Shown here: positions 1 through 5,850 of the stretch, one piece after another | How positions within the stretch are numbered: position 1 is the first letter of the stretch | How the letters are laid out: every line of letters begins with the position of its first letter | Origin: a virus | Strand: one strand, 5' to 3' | Virus record (IMG/VR): IMGVR_UViG_3300042914_001043 | Location: 1 to 24,569 of that record | Length of the DNA: 24,569 nucleotides | Notes under the pieces: model-generated | Told to the model about the DNA's origin: nothing | The model's database searches: none | What the model saw: the letters and a program-made list of their open reading frames with translations, nothing else | Position numbers and translations under genes: made by a program

Positions 1-96
1 GTCTACGACACGAGGGTCGCCCCAGATTTTGACCCACCCCGGGGTCAGCCGGGGCGGGGTCAGCGTCGTTGTGATGCGGCTCGAGCGGAGTTGCAC
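1..96 (-). CDS. Possible start of a gene running off the left edge
   Basis: An open frame without stops begins at a GTG at position 96 and reaches the window edge, giving 32 codons that end in 'VKIWGDPRVVD'. It overlaps the end of the HNH gene by 37 bases, in keeping with the tight packing here. In many actinophages an HNH gene sits next to the terminase genes, so a terminase subunit is one possibility, but nothing in these residues proves it. No Shine-Dalgarno is visible before the GTG. The frame contains 'LTPPRLTP', which comes from the direct repeat at 41-64. Low certainty. Confidence 0.3.
   Translation of the reverse strand, partial: MQLRSSRITTTLTPPRLTPGWVKIWGDPRVVD
41..64. repeat. Short direct repeat GGGGTCAGC x2
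   Basis: The nonamer GGGGTCAGC occurs at 41-49 and again at 56-64, separated by CGGGGC. It spans the stop codon of the HNH gene. It may simply be a small tandem duplication in G-rich DNA. Confidence 0.5.
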
Positions 97-359
97 GAGC
101 GGTGAGCCGGGGCGAGGACATCGGACTCGGGGCCGTGCACGTGATCGGCTGTCCACGGGTCGTCAGCCCTGGCACCTTCACCGCACAGCCAACAATGTGT
201 TGCGGTCTCCCTGACGAGTCGTGAGCGTTCTGGGTAGTCACCCTTGTAGTGAGTGCGTGAGGCGTTGCGCATGGCCTGGCGTTTGCCTTCGCAGGTTAGG
301 CAGCGAGTGGGTTCGGTGGTGAGTCGGCGGCAGGTGAGGCAGGGTCGGCGGATGGGCAT
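60..359 (-). CDS. HNH endonuclease
   Basis: A 99-residue protein of the HNH family, metal-dependent DNA nucleases that in phages often sit beside terminase and assist DNA packaging. It has two N-terminal Cys pairs (C7xxC10, C20xxC23), then C56xxC59 of the structural zinc site, the catalytic 'ADHVHG' (D72-H73) and 'HRSCN' (H86, N90). The ATG at 359 is chosen because the conserved domain begins just after it; the frame stays open upstream to 551, but that part is only a shadow of the primase gene and its 3' gap. No strong Shine-Dalgarno is visible. The neighbours are the primase-helicase upstream and the window edge downstream. Family confident; role in packaging inferred from gene order only. 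Confidence 0.85.
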   Translation of the reverse strand: MPIRRPCLTCRRLTTEPTRCLTCEGKRQAMRNASRTHYKGDYPERSRLVRETATHCWLCGEGARADDPWTADHVHGPESDVLAPAHRSCNSARAASQRR

Positions 360-401
360 GGGTTGAGAGTAGTAGTTCGTTCTACCCTGATACTGGAGAC
401 A

Positions 402-436
402 GGACACGGGTGTGACTACGTCACACACCTGTGTCC
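402..436. other. Large inverted repeat between primase and HNH genes
   Basis: The core GTGTGAC-TAC-GTCACAC is a perfect 7-bp stem with a 3-base loop. It extends, with a 2-base bulge and one G-U pair, to GGACAC/GTGTCC at the outside, about 15 pairs in all. No T-tract follows on either strand, so it is not a classical intrinsic terminator. It could be an operator, an RNA processing site or part of an origin. Confidence 0.6.
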
Positions 437-484
437 CCATGTCTGGCAAAGGTTTGAGGGAGTGTGTCCCCGAGCCATGTCCCC
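432..484. repeat. Three copies of TGTCCCC next to the inverted repeat
   Basis: TGTCCCC occurs at 432-438, 465-471 and 478-484 (GGGGACA on the coding strand). The first copy overlaps the outer arm of the inverted repeat at 402-436. The copies lie just after and partly over the 3' end of the primase-helicase gene. Iteron-like binding sites are possible, but three short G-rich copies could also be chance. Confidence 0.4.
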
Positions 485-493
485 GTGTTGGGG

Positions 494-2344
494 TTAGTTG
501 AGTGGGTCGCGGAGTCGGTTTTGGGCGATGGCCCGTAGTGCTGGTGACCACTTCTGGTTCTTGGCAGCGACGCCTCGTGCTCTGGCTTCTTCTCGGAACT
601 TGTTGGTGTCTTCTTGCACCATGCCAGGTTTGAGCTCAGGGAAGGCTTGCAGGATCTGTCTGGCGAGATTGTAGATGGGTTCGGTGAAGGTCTCAAGGGT
701 TTCTTTGAGCCGGATGGGGTTGTGGTCTTCTTCTAGTTGTTCTTCTATGAGTTCTACTTCGGTGGGTGCCCAGCCGATGCGTGAGAAGACTCGGGTGAGT
801 TTGATGGTGTGGCCGTCTCGTTGGAGGTGGTAGACGATGTCGACGTCGTCGTTCTTGGCTGATGAGCCTCGTTGGCCTTGGGTTTTGCCTTTGTCTTTGC
901 CTGCGTGGTCGGTGCGGAGGAGTGCGATGCCTGCGCCTTTGAGGGCGAGTCCTGTTGTCCTGGCGAACTCGCGGTAGGTGTCTGCTGAGTTCTCTTCGCC
1001 TTCTACGGCCCGCCCGGTGGTGTCGATGACTACCACTTGGGCTTGTGTGAGCTCTACGAGTTTCATGACGGCTGCTGCGCCTTCGTAGGTGTTGAGCGGT
1101 GGTAGGGATGGGATGAGGGCGTAGTGGAGGTGGGTAAGGTCGTCTTCTCGTGTGTAGCCAAGGTTGTCTAGGCGTTCCATCAGATCGGCTGCGGTCATTT
1201 CGTAGTCGAGGTAGAGGACGTGGACTTTGTCTTGTGCTGGGCGTCCGAAGATGGGTTTGCCTGTGGCGAGTGCTGCGACGCAGGCGAGGGCGATGTACGA
1301 CTTGCCTTCTTTGCTGACGGCGAATAGTGCGGTTTGTCTGCCGCGTGCGATGAGTGGGTAGGCAATCCAGTCTTCTGCTTTGTGGTCTTGGTTCCAGAAC
1401 TCTTGCCAGTTGACGAGTTGGGATAAGAGTTCGTCGGGTGTGCTGGTGGTGATGGTTGGGTTGAGGTTCATGTATTGGGCTGCTGCTTGTTTCCATGAGC
1501 CTTGGTGGTGTCGTTGGGCGTGGTAGCCGAAGCGTGAGTATCCGCCTTCGGGTACGGGTGCGTTGCTGCTGAAGACGATGAGTGCGTCGTTGCCGTTGTG
1601 GTTGAGGCTGGCGGAGATGCCTGTGGTTTTGCCTGGGCGTCGCCAGTATTCGGTTCCGTCTGTGCCTTGGTAGACGTAGGTCCATCCGTCTTGGGTGAGG
1701 ATGGTTTGCCAGTTGGTGTTGTTGTTGTAGCGGGCTGAGGGTGAGTTGGGGTCGGTAAGGAAGATGTCGCCGTCTGCTGGTCTTGTTCGGTCTATTTTTG
1801 GTTCGGCGGTGAGGCGTTTGATGAGCCAGTCGGGTGCGTCGGCTGGGAGGATGTCGGTGATGCCGAAGCCTTCTTCGAAGGTGTAGGGCTTGCCTATCGG
1901 GTGGAGTGTGGGTGGGGCGAGGACTTGGCCGCCGTCGCCTCGGATGTCGAGTCCTGGGCCGAGGCGTTTGCCTGCGTCGTTGCGGATAGCGATGGGTGTG
2001 GTGAAGTAGAGGTGGCGTCCGCCGGTTGGGGTGAGGACGGTGACGGTGTCGGGGAGTTTGCCGTGTTCAGCTTCTAGGTCGGCGAGTGTGTCTGATCCTG
2101 ATTGTTGTGGGTCGTGTTCGTCTATGTCAAGTACGAACACTTGGCGTGCGCCTGCTCGCCCGGTGCAGATGCCGACGCCCCATCCTTTGTAGGTGGTGGT
2201 GAACCATTGTTTGACGGTGTCGGTGTTGCTGGTGGCGATGGTTTGCCATGCTTCGATGCCGGCAGGGTATTTTTCTCCTGGCGCAATCGGTATGACTCGT
2301 ATGCCTCGTGATGCGTACAGCAGCGCGTTCTCTAACACTGTCAT
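494..2344 (-). CDS. Primase-polymerase/helicase fusion, replication protein
   Basis: A 616-residue replication protein. Residues 1-170 form a bifunctional primase-polymerase (AEP, Prim-Pol) domain: motif I 'VLDIDEHD' (71-78), motif II 'TPTGGRHLYF' (105-114) and motif III 'GLDIRGDGGQVLAPP' (131-145). Residues about 335-530 form a RepA/DnaB-like AAA ATPase: Walker A 'SKEGKS' (344-349), 'YLDYEM' (378-383), Walker B 'VVVID' (437-441), and a Ser/Gly/Lys-rich loop near 482-500. It should lay primers and unwind DNA at the phage fork. ATG at 2344, with a GGGAGA upstream as ribosome site. The C-terminal 75 residues are charged and unassigned. A 40-base gap separates it from the nuclease-like gene before it. 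No replicative polymerase is visible in the window. Confidence 0.92.
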   Translation of the reverse strand: MTVLENALLYASRGIRVIPIAPGEKYPAGIEAWQTIATSNTDTVKQWFTTTYKGWGVGICTGRAGARQVFVLDIDEHDPQQSGSDTLADLEAEHGKLPDTVTVLTPTGGRHLYFTTPIAIRNDAGKRLGPGLDIRGDGGQVLAPPTLHPIGKPYTFEEGFGITDILPADAPDWLIKRLTAEPKIDRTRPADGDIFLTDPNSPSARYNNNTNWQTILTQDGWTYVYQGTDGTEYWRRPGKTTGISASLNHNGNDALIVFSSNAPVPEGGYSRFGYHAQRHHQGSWKQAAAQYMNLNPTITTSTPDELLSQLVNWQEFWNQDHKAEDWIAYPLIARGRQTALFAVSKEGKSYIALACVAALATGKPIFGRPAQDKVHVLYLDYEMTAADLMERLDNLGYTREDDLTHLHYALIPSLPPLNTYEGAAAVMKLVELTQAQVVVIDTTGRAVEGEENSADTYREFARTTGLALKGAGIALLRTDHAGKDKGKTQGQRGSSAKNDDVDIVYHLQRDGHTIKLTRVFSRIGWAPTEVELIEEQLEEDHNPIRLKETLETFTEPIYNLARQILQAFPELKPGMVQEDTNKFREEARARGVAAKNQKWSPALRAIAQNRLRDPLN

Positions 2345-2384
2345 TGGCGGGTCTCCCTGGTTAGTAGATGTTTAGGTTAGTGCG

Positions 2385-2810
2385 TTAGACACGGCGGCCA
2401 CGAATGTGGTGCAGCCAGGCAACGAACACTGGTTCAGGTAGGAATCCTTTGGTGTCCCAGTTGCCGTACACGCCTTCGGCGATGGGGTTCAGTGGGATGA
2501 TGCGGAACTCGGCTGGTGTGTCAACGGTTGCTTCTTTCCAGAGTGTGCCGTCGTCGGTCTCGTATTTGTATTGCACGCAGAACGCGGGCAGACCGGCACG
2601 ATCAGCCAGGTCAATCAGGGCGAGCATGTTGGCTGAGTCGGTCATGAGGTTGCCGTTGTAGTGGCGGTACTCGATGAGGGCTACTGCTTTGCGGTTGTCG
2701 TACTCACATAGCAAGAAGTCGATGTCTACTGCGGGGACGTTGTAGCCCCAGGTTCGATGCTTGAGGCTGATGATTTCATCTCGGCGGTTGTGGCGTTCAT
2801 TGCTGCTCAT
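2385..2810 (-). CDS. PD-(D/E)XK nuclease-like protein
   Basis: A 141-residue protein. 'PAVDIDFLLCEYD' (26-38) followed by 'VALIEYRH' (43-50) has the alpha-beta pattern of a PD-(D/E)XK nuclease: acidic residues D29/D31 and then E47-x-R49, where the usual lysine is arginine. 'LADRAGLPAFCVQY' follows, as in related small phage proteins that I recall as nuclease-like. The start ATG at 2810 overlaps the end of the HTH gene by 14 bases. It sits between the HTH protein and the primase-helicase, so a DNA replication or recombination role is likely. Because of the K-to-R change it may be catalytically weak or inactive. Fold assignment moderate. Confidence 0.5.
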   Translation of the reverse strand: MSSNERHNRRDEIISLKHRTWGYNVPAVDIDFLLCEYDNRKAVALIEYRHYNGNLMTDSANMLALIDLADRAGLPAFCVQYKYETDDGTLWKEATVDTPAEFRIIPLNPIAEGVYGNWDTKGFLPEPVFVAWLHHIRGRRV

Positions 2811-3075
2811 TGGTTGTCTCCTGTTGTGGTGTGTCGAACTCGGGTAGGTCGAACCAGTTGGTCCAGATTTGTGATGGGTGTTTGCCTAGTTTGATTGCGA
2901 GTTTGTCTGCGGTGTATGGGTCAAGGTTGGTGGTGCCTTTGCGCCATTGTTGGACGCGGGTGCGGCTGACGCCGAGGACTGCACCGATGTTGGATGCCCA
3001 TTCGCCCTCCCCGAATGATTCGAGGAGGGCGGCTGCTGGGAAGCACCATCGGTTGGTGAGTTTTTTGCGGGTCAC
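2797..3075 (-). CDS. HTH (XRE/Cro-like) DNA-binding protein
   Basis: A 92-residue protein. 'WASNIGAVLGVSRTRVQQWRKG' in the middle is a helix-turn-helix, with 'GVSRTRVQQW' as turn and recognition helix; the rest is helical, with an acidic, Gln/Glu-rich tail. It would bind DNA as a regulator or accessory replication factor. The GTG at 3075 is chosen because it forms a GTGA overlap with the preceding stop; the longer frame to 3120 has no support. It is co-transcribed with the nuclease-like gene (14-base overlap). Confidence 0.75.
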   Translation of the reverse strand: MTRKKLTNRWCFPAAALLESFGEGEWASNIGAVLGVSRTRVQQWRKGTTNLDPYTADKLAIKLGKHPSQIWTNWFDLPEFDTPQQETTNEQQ

Positions 3076-3389
3076 CAGTCGCGGCTCATTGCTTCTGATT
3101 CGTAGATGTCGTCGCCCCACAGCTCACGGAAGAACTGTTCCACGGTTTGTTGTGGTTGTGCGTGAATCTTTTGGATGGGGATGGACACCGTCTTGTACTG
3201 CCGGGTGGCCTGCACGGTGGTGATGTCAAACGGATCGATGTTCGTTTCTTCTATGAACATTTGTTCCGCTTGGTCAACTTGGCTGCCGGACACGGTGAGG
3301 ATGATGTCGCCTGGTGTGTTGTCATCGAAGACAACTTTGGTGACACCGAGCAACCCTTGGGCGTGCAGGATGTAGATGTCGCGCTTCAT
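3072..3389 (-). CDS. Phage protein of unknown function (105 aa)
   Basis: I do not recognise this protein. It starts at the ATG at 3389, which overlaps the stop of the preceding gene as ATGA. Residues 1-60 look like alternating beta strands ('DIYILHAQGLLGVTKVVFDD', 'DIILTVSG') and an amphipathic helix; the C-terminal half ends in acidic 'WGDDIYESEAMSRDW'. There is no signal peptide or membrane segment. The longer reading to 3449 lies over the preceding gene and is not needed. It lies in a chain of small early-type genes leading to the HTH gene. Confidence 0.7.
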   Translation of the reverse strand: MKRDIYILHAQGLLGVTKVVFDDNTPGDIILTVSGSQVDQAEQMFIEETNIDPFDITTVQATRQYKTVSIPIQKIHAQPQQTVEQFFRELWGDDIYESEAMSRDW

Positions 3390-3673
3390 TGGTCGTCCTC
3401 TTCTTTCTTCGGCTCGATGGCGAAGTCTTCGCAGTTGACAATGCGCCAACCTTGCATCTTGCGTTCATCCATTCGTCGGCTGAACTTCTTGGATTTGAAC
3501 TGTGGTGGCTGGATACCTTTCTTGCCACGGGCTGTGGCATAGTCCTGCATCGACCACCAGATGTTGTCGAATCCACCTTGCACGAGTGCGTCGTACAGAG
3601 CGTCAGCGAGTTGGGTTTCCGCAATGAGTCGTCGCTGCAACTCTTGGGTTTTCTTACGTTCAAGTGGCGTCAT
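3386..3673 (-). CDS. Phage protein of unknown function (95 aa)
   Basis: Not recognised. The ATG at 3673 is preceded by AGGAGG six bases upstream, a strong ribosome site that decides the start over longer alternatives. The protein is basic and mostly helical: an N-terminal charged helix ('LERKKTQELQRRL'), 'IWWSMQDYATARGKKG' near 48-63, a Lys/Arg-rich centre and an acidic tail 'EPKKEEDDQ'. Nucleic-acid binding is possible but unproven. It is the first gene after a roughly 107-base intergenic gap and may begin a transcription unit. Confidence 0.7.
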   Translation of the reverse strand: MTPLERKKTQELQRRLIAETQLADALYDALVQGGFDNIWWSMQDYATARGKKGIQPPQFKSKKFSRRMDERKMQGWRIVNCEDFAIEPKKEEDDQ

Positions 3674-3780
3674 TGACGACCTCCTGTATTTACATGCGGC
3701 GGGCATGTCCGTGCTGGCCTCGGCAGGTCAGCGGCAACAAGGTAACACAGTTTTCGGTCTCCGGGCGGTACGCCCGAGAT
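3674..3780. promoter_or_regulatory. Intergenic region with a weak promoter candidate
   Basis: This 107-base gap is one of the longest in the window. On the minus strand it contains TGT-TACCTT, which fits an extended -10 (TGn-TAnnnT), at about 3740-3748, but no matching -35 stands 16-18 bases upstream. The hairpin at 3758-3779 lies in the same gap. A promoter for the downstream genes is plausible from the position, not from strong sequence. Confidence 0.25.
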
Positions 3781-3788
3781 TTATTTTT
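3758..3788 (+). terminator. Intrinsic-terminator-like element reading rightward
   Basis: CGGGCG-GTA-CGCCCG (3762-3776), extended by TCT/AGA around a bulged C, is followed on the plus strand by TTTATTTTT (3780-3788). That is the form of a Rho-independent terminator for rightward transcription. All genes here run leftward, and the T-tract coincides with the 'CAAAAATAA' end of the small zinc-finger-like gene, so it may be fortuitous. Confidence 0.4.
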
Positions 3789-3888
3789 GCATCTCTGCTG
3801 GCGGGTTGTGCCGGGTGCAGGTCGGTGCGGTGGTGGGTGTGATGTAAAGAGTTATTTTATTTTCACATCGAGCGCAACGCCAGGTCAC
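3781..3888 (-). CDS. Tiny zinc-finger-like protein (35 aa)
   Basis: A 35-residue ORF starting at the GTG at 3888, whose last bases overlap the preceding stop (GTGA). Residues 'CARC' and later 'CTRH' give a C-x2-C ... C-x2-H pattern fit for one zinc ion, with two predicted beta strands between. I recall small phage proteins of this form (a Cys pair, strands, then C..H). Its function is unknown. No strong Shine-Dalgarno is present; translation is probably coupled to the gene before it. Confidence 0.6.
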   Translation of the reverse strand: MTWRCARCENKITLYITPTTAPTCTRHNPPAEMQK

Positions 3889-4124
3889 TCTTCTTCTTCG
3901 GCTTCTCTGTCCATCCATGCTTTGGCGATCTTGGCTTTCTGGATGTGGCTGACGGCTTCGCATAGTCCGATGGTTTCTGCTGCCGACTGGTCTTCCAAGC
4001 ATTGTATGTAGAACGACTGGTCAGCGTCAGCATCCTCGACTACGGCGATGAGCACGTATTTGATGCACCAGCCTTCGCCGATGTCGTTCAAGTATTTCTC
4101 GACTGCGTCAGTCCTCTTCGTCAT
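3885..4124 (-). CDS. Phage protein of unknown function (79 aa)
   Basis: Not recognised. The ATG at 4124 is preferred over a TTG one codon earlier. The protein is acidic, about 79 residues, with a central strand pair 'CIKYVLIAVVEDADADQSFYIQCLEDQ', a helix 'AAETIGLCEAVSHIQKAKIAKAW' and a C-terminal run of glutamates. The start overlaps the tiny Cys ORF by 17 bases, and the end overlaps the zinc-finger-like ORF as GTGA. It is probably co-translated with both. Confidence 0.7.
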   Translation of the reverse strand: MTKRTDAVEKYLNDIGEGWCIKYVLIAVVEDADADQSFYIQCLEDQSAAETIGLCEAVSHIQKAKIAKAWMDREAEEEE

Positions 4125-4194
4125 CAAGGCCGTCGCATGTCGGTTTGGGGTTGGGTGTGCAGGCGCAGGGTCGGCGTAAGTCTCGGGTGTTCAT
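4108..4194 (-). CDS. Tiny Cys-containing ORF (28 aa)
   Basis: A 28-codon ORF that fills what would otherwise be an unusual gap. Its ATG at 4194 overlaps the preceding stop as ATGA, and its end overlaps the next start by 17 bases. It has three cysteines ('CAC' and 'TCDG') and an acidic C-terminus 'DGLDDEED'. The perfect fit to the stop-start pattern is the main support. Function unknown. Confidence 0.5.
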   Translation of the reverse strand: MNTRDLRRPCACTPNPKPTCDGLDDEED

Positions 4195-4415
4195 CTGCGT
4201 TCAACGATAACTGGTGGCGACCAGGTGGTTGACCAGTCGTTGCCGGGTTTGAATGCGACGGTTGCTTCGCCTTCGGCGTTGAGTGTGACGAGTAGGTAGA
4301 GGCCGCGGGTGCGGTAGGCGTTCATCACGTCGGTGGAGTCGAGTGTTGCGATCCAGCGTGCGTGGCCGTCGTGGTCGGCCATGACGGTGACGAACTTCGG
4401 GTCAGCGATGCTCAT
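4191..4415 (-). CDS. Phage protein of unknown function (74 aa)
   Basis: Not recognised. The ATG at 4415 overlaps the preceding stop as ATGA. The short protein is mainly beta ('KFVTVMADHDGHARWIATL', 'LYLLVTLNAEGEATVAF') and ends 'WSPPVIVERR'. There is no membrane segment or signal peptide. It lies in the chain of small genes between the SSB-like gene and the primase. Confidence 0.7.
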   Translation of the reverse strand: MSIADPKFVTVMADHDGHARWIATLDSTDVMNAYRTRGLYLLVTLNAEGEATVAFKPGNDWSTTWSPPVIVERR

Positions 4416-4735
4416 GGCACGTCCTTGAACCGGGTGACGGCGTTGTCGTGCAGGTCTTGGATGTGTTCATGCACCATGTTGAGGCAGCCGAGGTAGCCAG
4501 CTGCGTCAACGACACTGTCGCGATGCCAGCGGCCTTCGTCCATGTTGGTGGTCAGTCGAGCAAGTTTGACTGCGACCATGAACAGGATTGCTTGTTTGAT
4601 GCTGAGGTTGATGCCGGTCATGCCGTAGAAGATGCGGGTGACTTTGCCGTAGTCGTCAAATGGGTGAGCGTATGCGGCTTGGCGTGGCCCGGTGATGAGG
4701 TCGTGGGCCTCGGTGAGTATCTCTGCGCCTTTCAC
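4412..4735 (-). CDS. DUF6378-like protein (107 aa)
   Basis: The pattern 'ILTEAHDLITGPRQAAYAHPFDDYGKV', 'LFMVAVKLARL' and 'RDSVVDAAGYLGCLNMV' matches the small phage family DUF6378, which is related in pattern to all-alpha nucleotide pyrophosphohydrolase (MazG-like) helices. It may act on nucleotides during phage replication, but this is not shown. The start is the GTG at 4735, which overlaps the previous stop as GTGA. Family recognition is by eye. Confidence 0.7.
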   Translation of the reverse strand: MKGAEILTEAHDLITGPRQAAYAHPFDDYGKVTRIFYGMTGINLSIKQAILFMVAVKLARLTTNMDEGRWHRDSVVDAAGYLGCLNMVHEHIQDLHDNAVTRFKDVP

Positions 4736-4956
4736 AGTTCTATTCCTTGGGCGATGTGGACACGTAGGCGTTCAACGGTGGAGTTGAGTTGGGTGATTTG
4801 GGTGTCTTTGTGGAACAGTTCTTTCATGGCTGCTTGGAGTGAGTCTTCCAAGTTATTGCGTTGGTCGGTGACGATGGATAGGGCGGTGGATAGTTCAGCA
4901 ATCCGGGTCTGTGCTTCGTCGTGCATCAGGCGTAGTGCGTCTGGATCGTAGGTCAT
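4732..4956 (-). CDS. Coiled-coil protein (74 aa)
   Basis: A 74-residue, nearly all-helical protein with heptad-like spacing from about residue 10 to the end ('ARIAELSTALSIV' type repeats, 'LEDSLQAAMKELF', 'TQLNSTVERLRVHI'). It probably dimerises or trimerises. The ATG at 4956 is fixed by AGGAGG six bases before it; a longer reading to 5052 would cross the hairpin gap and is rejected. Function unknown. Confidence 0.7.
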   Translation of the reverse strand: MTYDPDALRLMHDEAQTRIAELSTALSIVTDQRNNLEDSLQAAMKELFHKDTQITQLNSTVERLRVHIAQGIEL

Positions 4957-4990
4957 TGCGTGCCTCCTGGGCGGTTGGTTTGGGGTTGGG

Positions 4991-5029
4991 CTGGTGGCCG
5001 TGTCGACGCAGGGTAGACACGACCACCAG
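4991..5029. other. Strong hairpin in intergenic gap
   Basis: CTGGTGGCCGTGTC (4991-5004) pairs with GACACGACCACCAG (5016-5029) over 14 pairs, one of them G-U in the leftward transcript, with an 11-base loop. It sits in the 89-base gap (4957-5045) between the SSB-like and coiled-coil genes. No T-run follows, so an RNA-processing, stability or pausing role is more likely than intrinsic termination. Confidence 0.6.
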
Positions 5030-5045
5030 GTATTGCGGGTGGTTG

Positions 5046-5450
5046 TTACCACATGTTTGCGGAGTCATCCTTGACAGGTGCATCCACTTTGGCGGCGTAG
5101 AGCTTCGGGGCGTTGAACGCTGCCGACTTCTTCTCTCCGTCTCCCGTGTATCTGACTGACAAGGTTGAGCCGACAAGCGTTGAGACGCCTGCCTTCTCGG
5201 CTGCTTCGCGGATGGCTTTGACCATCTGACCACGCACCCAAAGGTTGGATGCACCGATTTGGGTTTCGAGCGTGAACACGAACACCCAACGCGGGTCTCC
5301 GTTGTCGTACGTCTTGACGTTCCCGGCTGGGTCTTTGTCTTGCAGTTTCGTCACTTCGGTGACGACACCCGTGTGGGTGTCACCTACCTTGACGAACTTG
5401 AGGGCTGGCAGCTTGGGGCCGCCAGCGGTTGATTCCATGAACTCATCCAT
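5046..5450 (-). CDS. Putative OB-fold ssDNA-binding-like protein
   Basis: A 134-residue protein. 'KFVKVGDTHTGVVTEV' and 'RWVFVFTLETQ', followed by 'LWVRGQMVKAIREAAEKAG' and 'STLSVRYTGDGEK', follow the strand-strand-helix-strand order of the small OB-fold proteins annotated as single-stranded DNA-binding in actinophages. It would coat ssDNA at the phage fork. Its location directly after the RecB-like nuclease and before replication genes agrees. The ATG at 5450 overlaps the preceding gene by 8 bases. There is no acidic SSB C-terminal tip; it ends 'DDSANMW'. Assignment moderate. Confidence 0.5.
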   Translation of the reverse strand: MDEFMESTAGGPKLPALKFVKVGDTHTGVVTEVTKLQDKDPAGNVKTYDNGDPRWVFVFTLETQIGASNLWVRGQMVKAIREAAEKAGVSTLVGSTLSVRYTGDGEKKSAAFNAPKLYAAKVDAPVKDDSANMW

Positions 5451-5850
5451 GAGTGTTCTCCTTGATGATGTAGTGGTTGCTTACTGGGATGTATTCGAGC
5501 ACGGCTCGCTCGGCGTAGATGTCCTGCAACGACGACCAAACACGTTCGGCGTCAATGTAGGACAGGTCTGCCAAGGCAAGCCCTGCACTTTGGTATTGCT
5601 TTCCGGTGCGATGCATACAAACGCTTCGCACTAGATCTTTGTCGATGTGGCCTTCTTGTTCTGCTATCTCTAGCAGGATTCGGGCGATGCCAACTCGTCG
5701 TTCGGTTGCTGGGGTCATGCTGATTGAGCCGAATGATTCATCGTTGATGTCGCGAATAGTTGTGCGGCATGGTTCGGGAATCATTTGGAATCGGGCAGAC
5801 AACAGCGAGACGTGTTTGGCGTCAACGAGTGCGCCTTCCGTGCGACTCAT
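5443..5850 (-). CDS. Phage protein of unknown function (135 aa)
   Basis: Not recognised. The start ATG at 5850 overlaps the RecB-like stop (ATGA). It is mostly helical after residue 45 ('ATERRVGIARILLEIAEQEGHIDKDL'), with two separate cysteines and a Tyr-rich C-terminal part. There is no membrane segment. It lies between the nuclease and the SSB-like gene, so a role in recombination or replication is suggested by context only. Confidence 0.65.
   Translation of the reverse strand: MSRTEGALVDAKHVSLLSARFQMIPEPCRTTIRDINDESFGSISMTPATERRVGIARILLEIAEQEGHIDKDLVRSVCMHRTGKQYQSAGLALADLSYIDAERVWSSLQDIYAERAVLEYIPVSNHYIIKENTHG

Noticed and set aside
693-1685. Minus-strand Arg/His/Pro-rich ORF of 330 codons
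   Set aside because: It is a +1 frame shadow of the primase-helicase gene, very rich in Arg, without motifs.
2745-2775. T-loop-like GGTTCGATGC
   Set aside because: It lies inside a coding gene and has no pairing arms around it.
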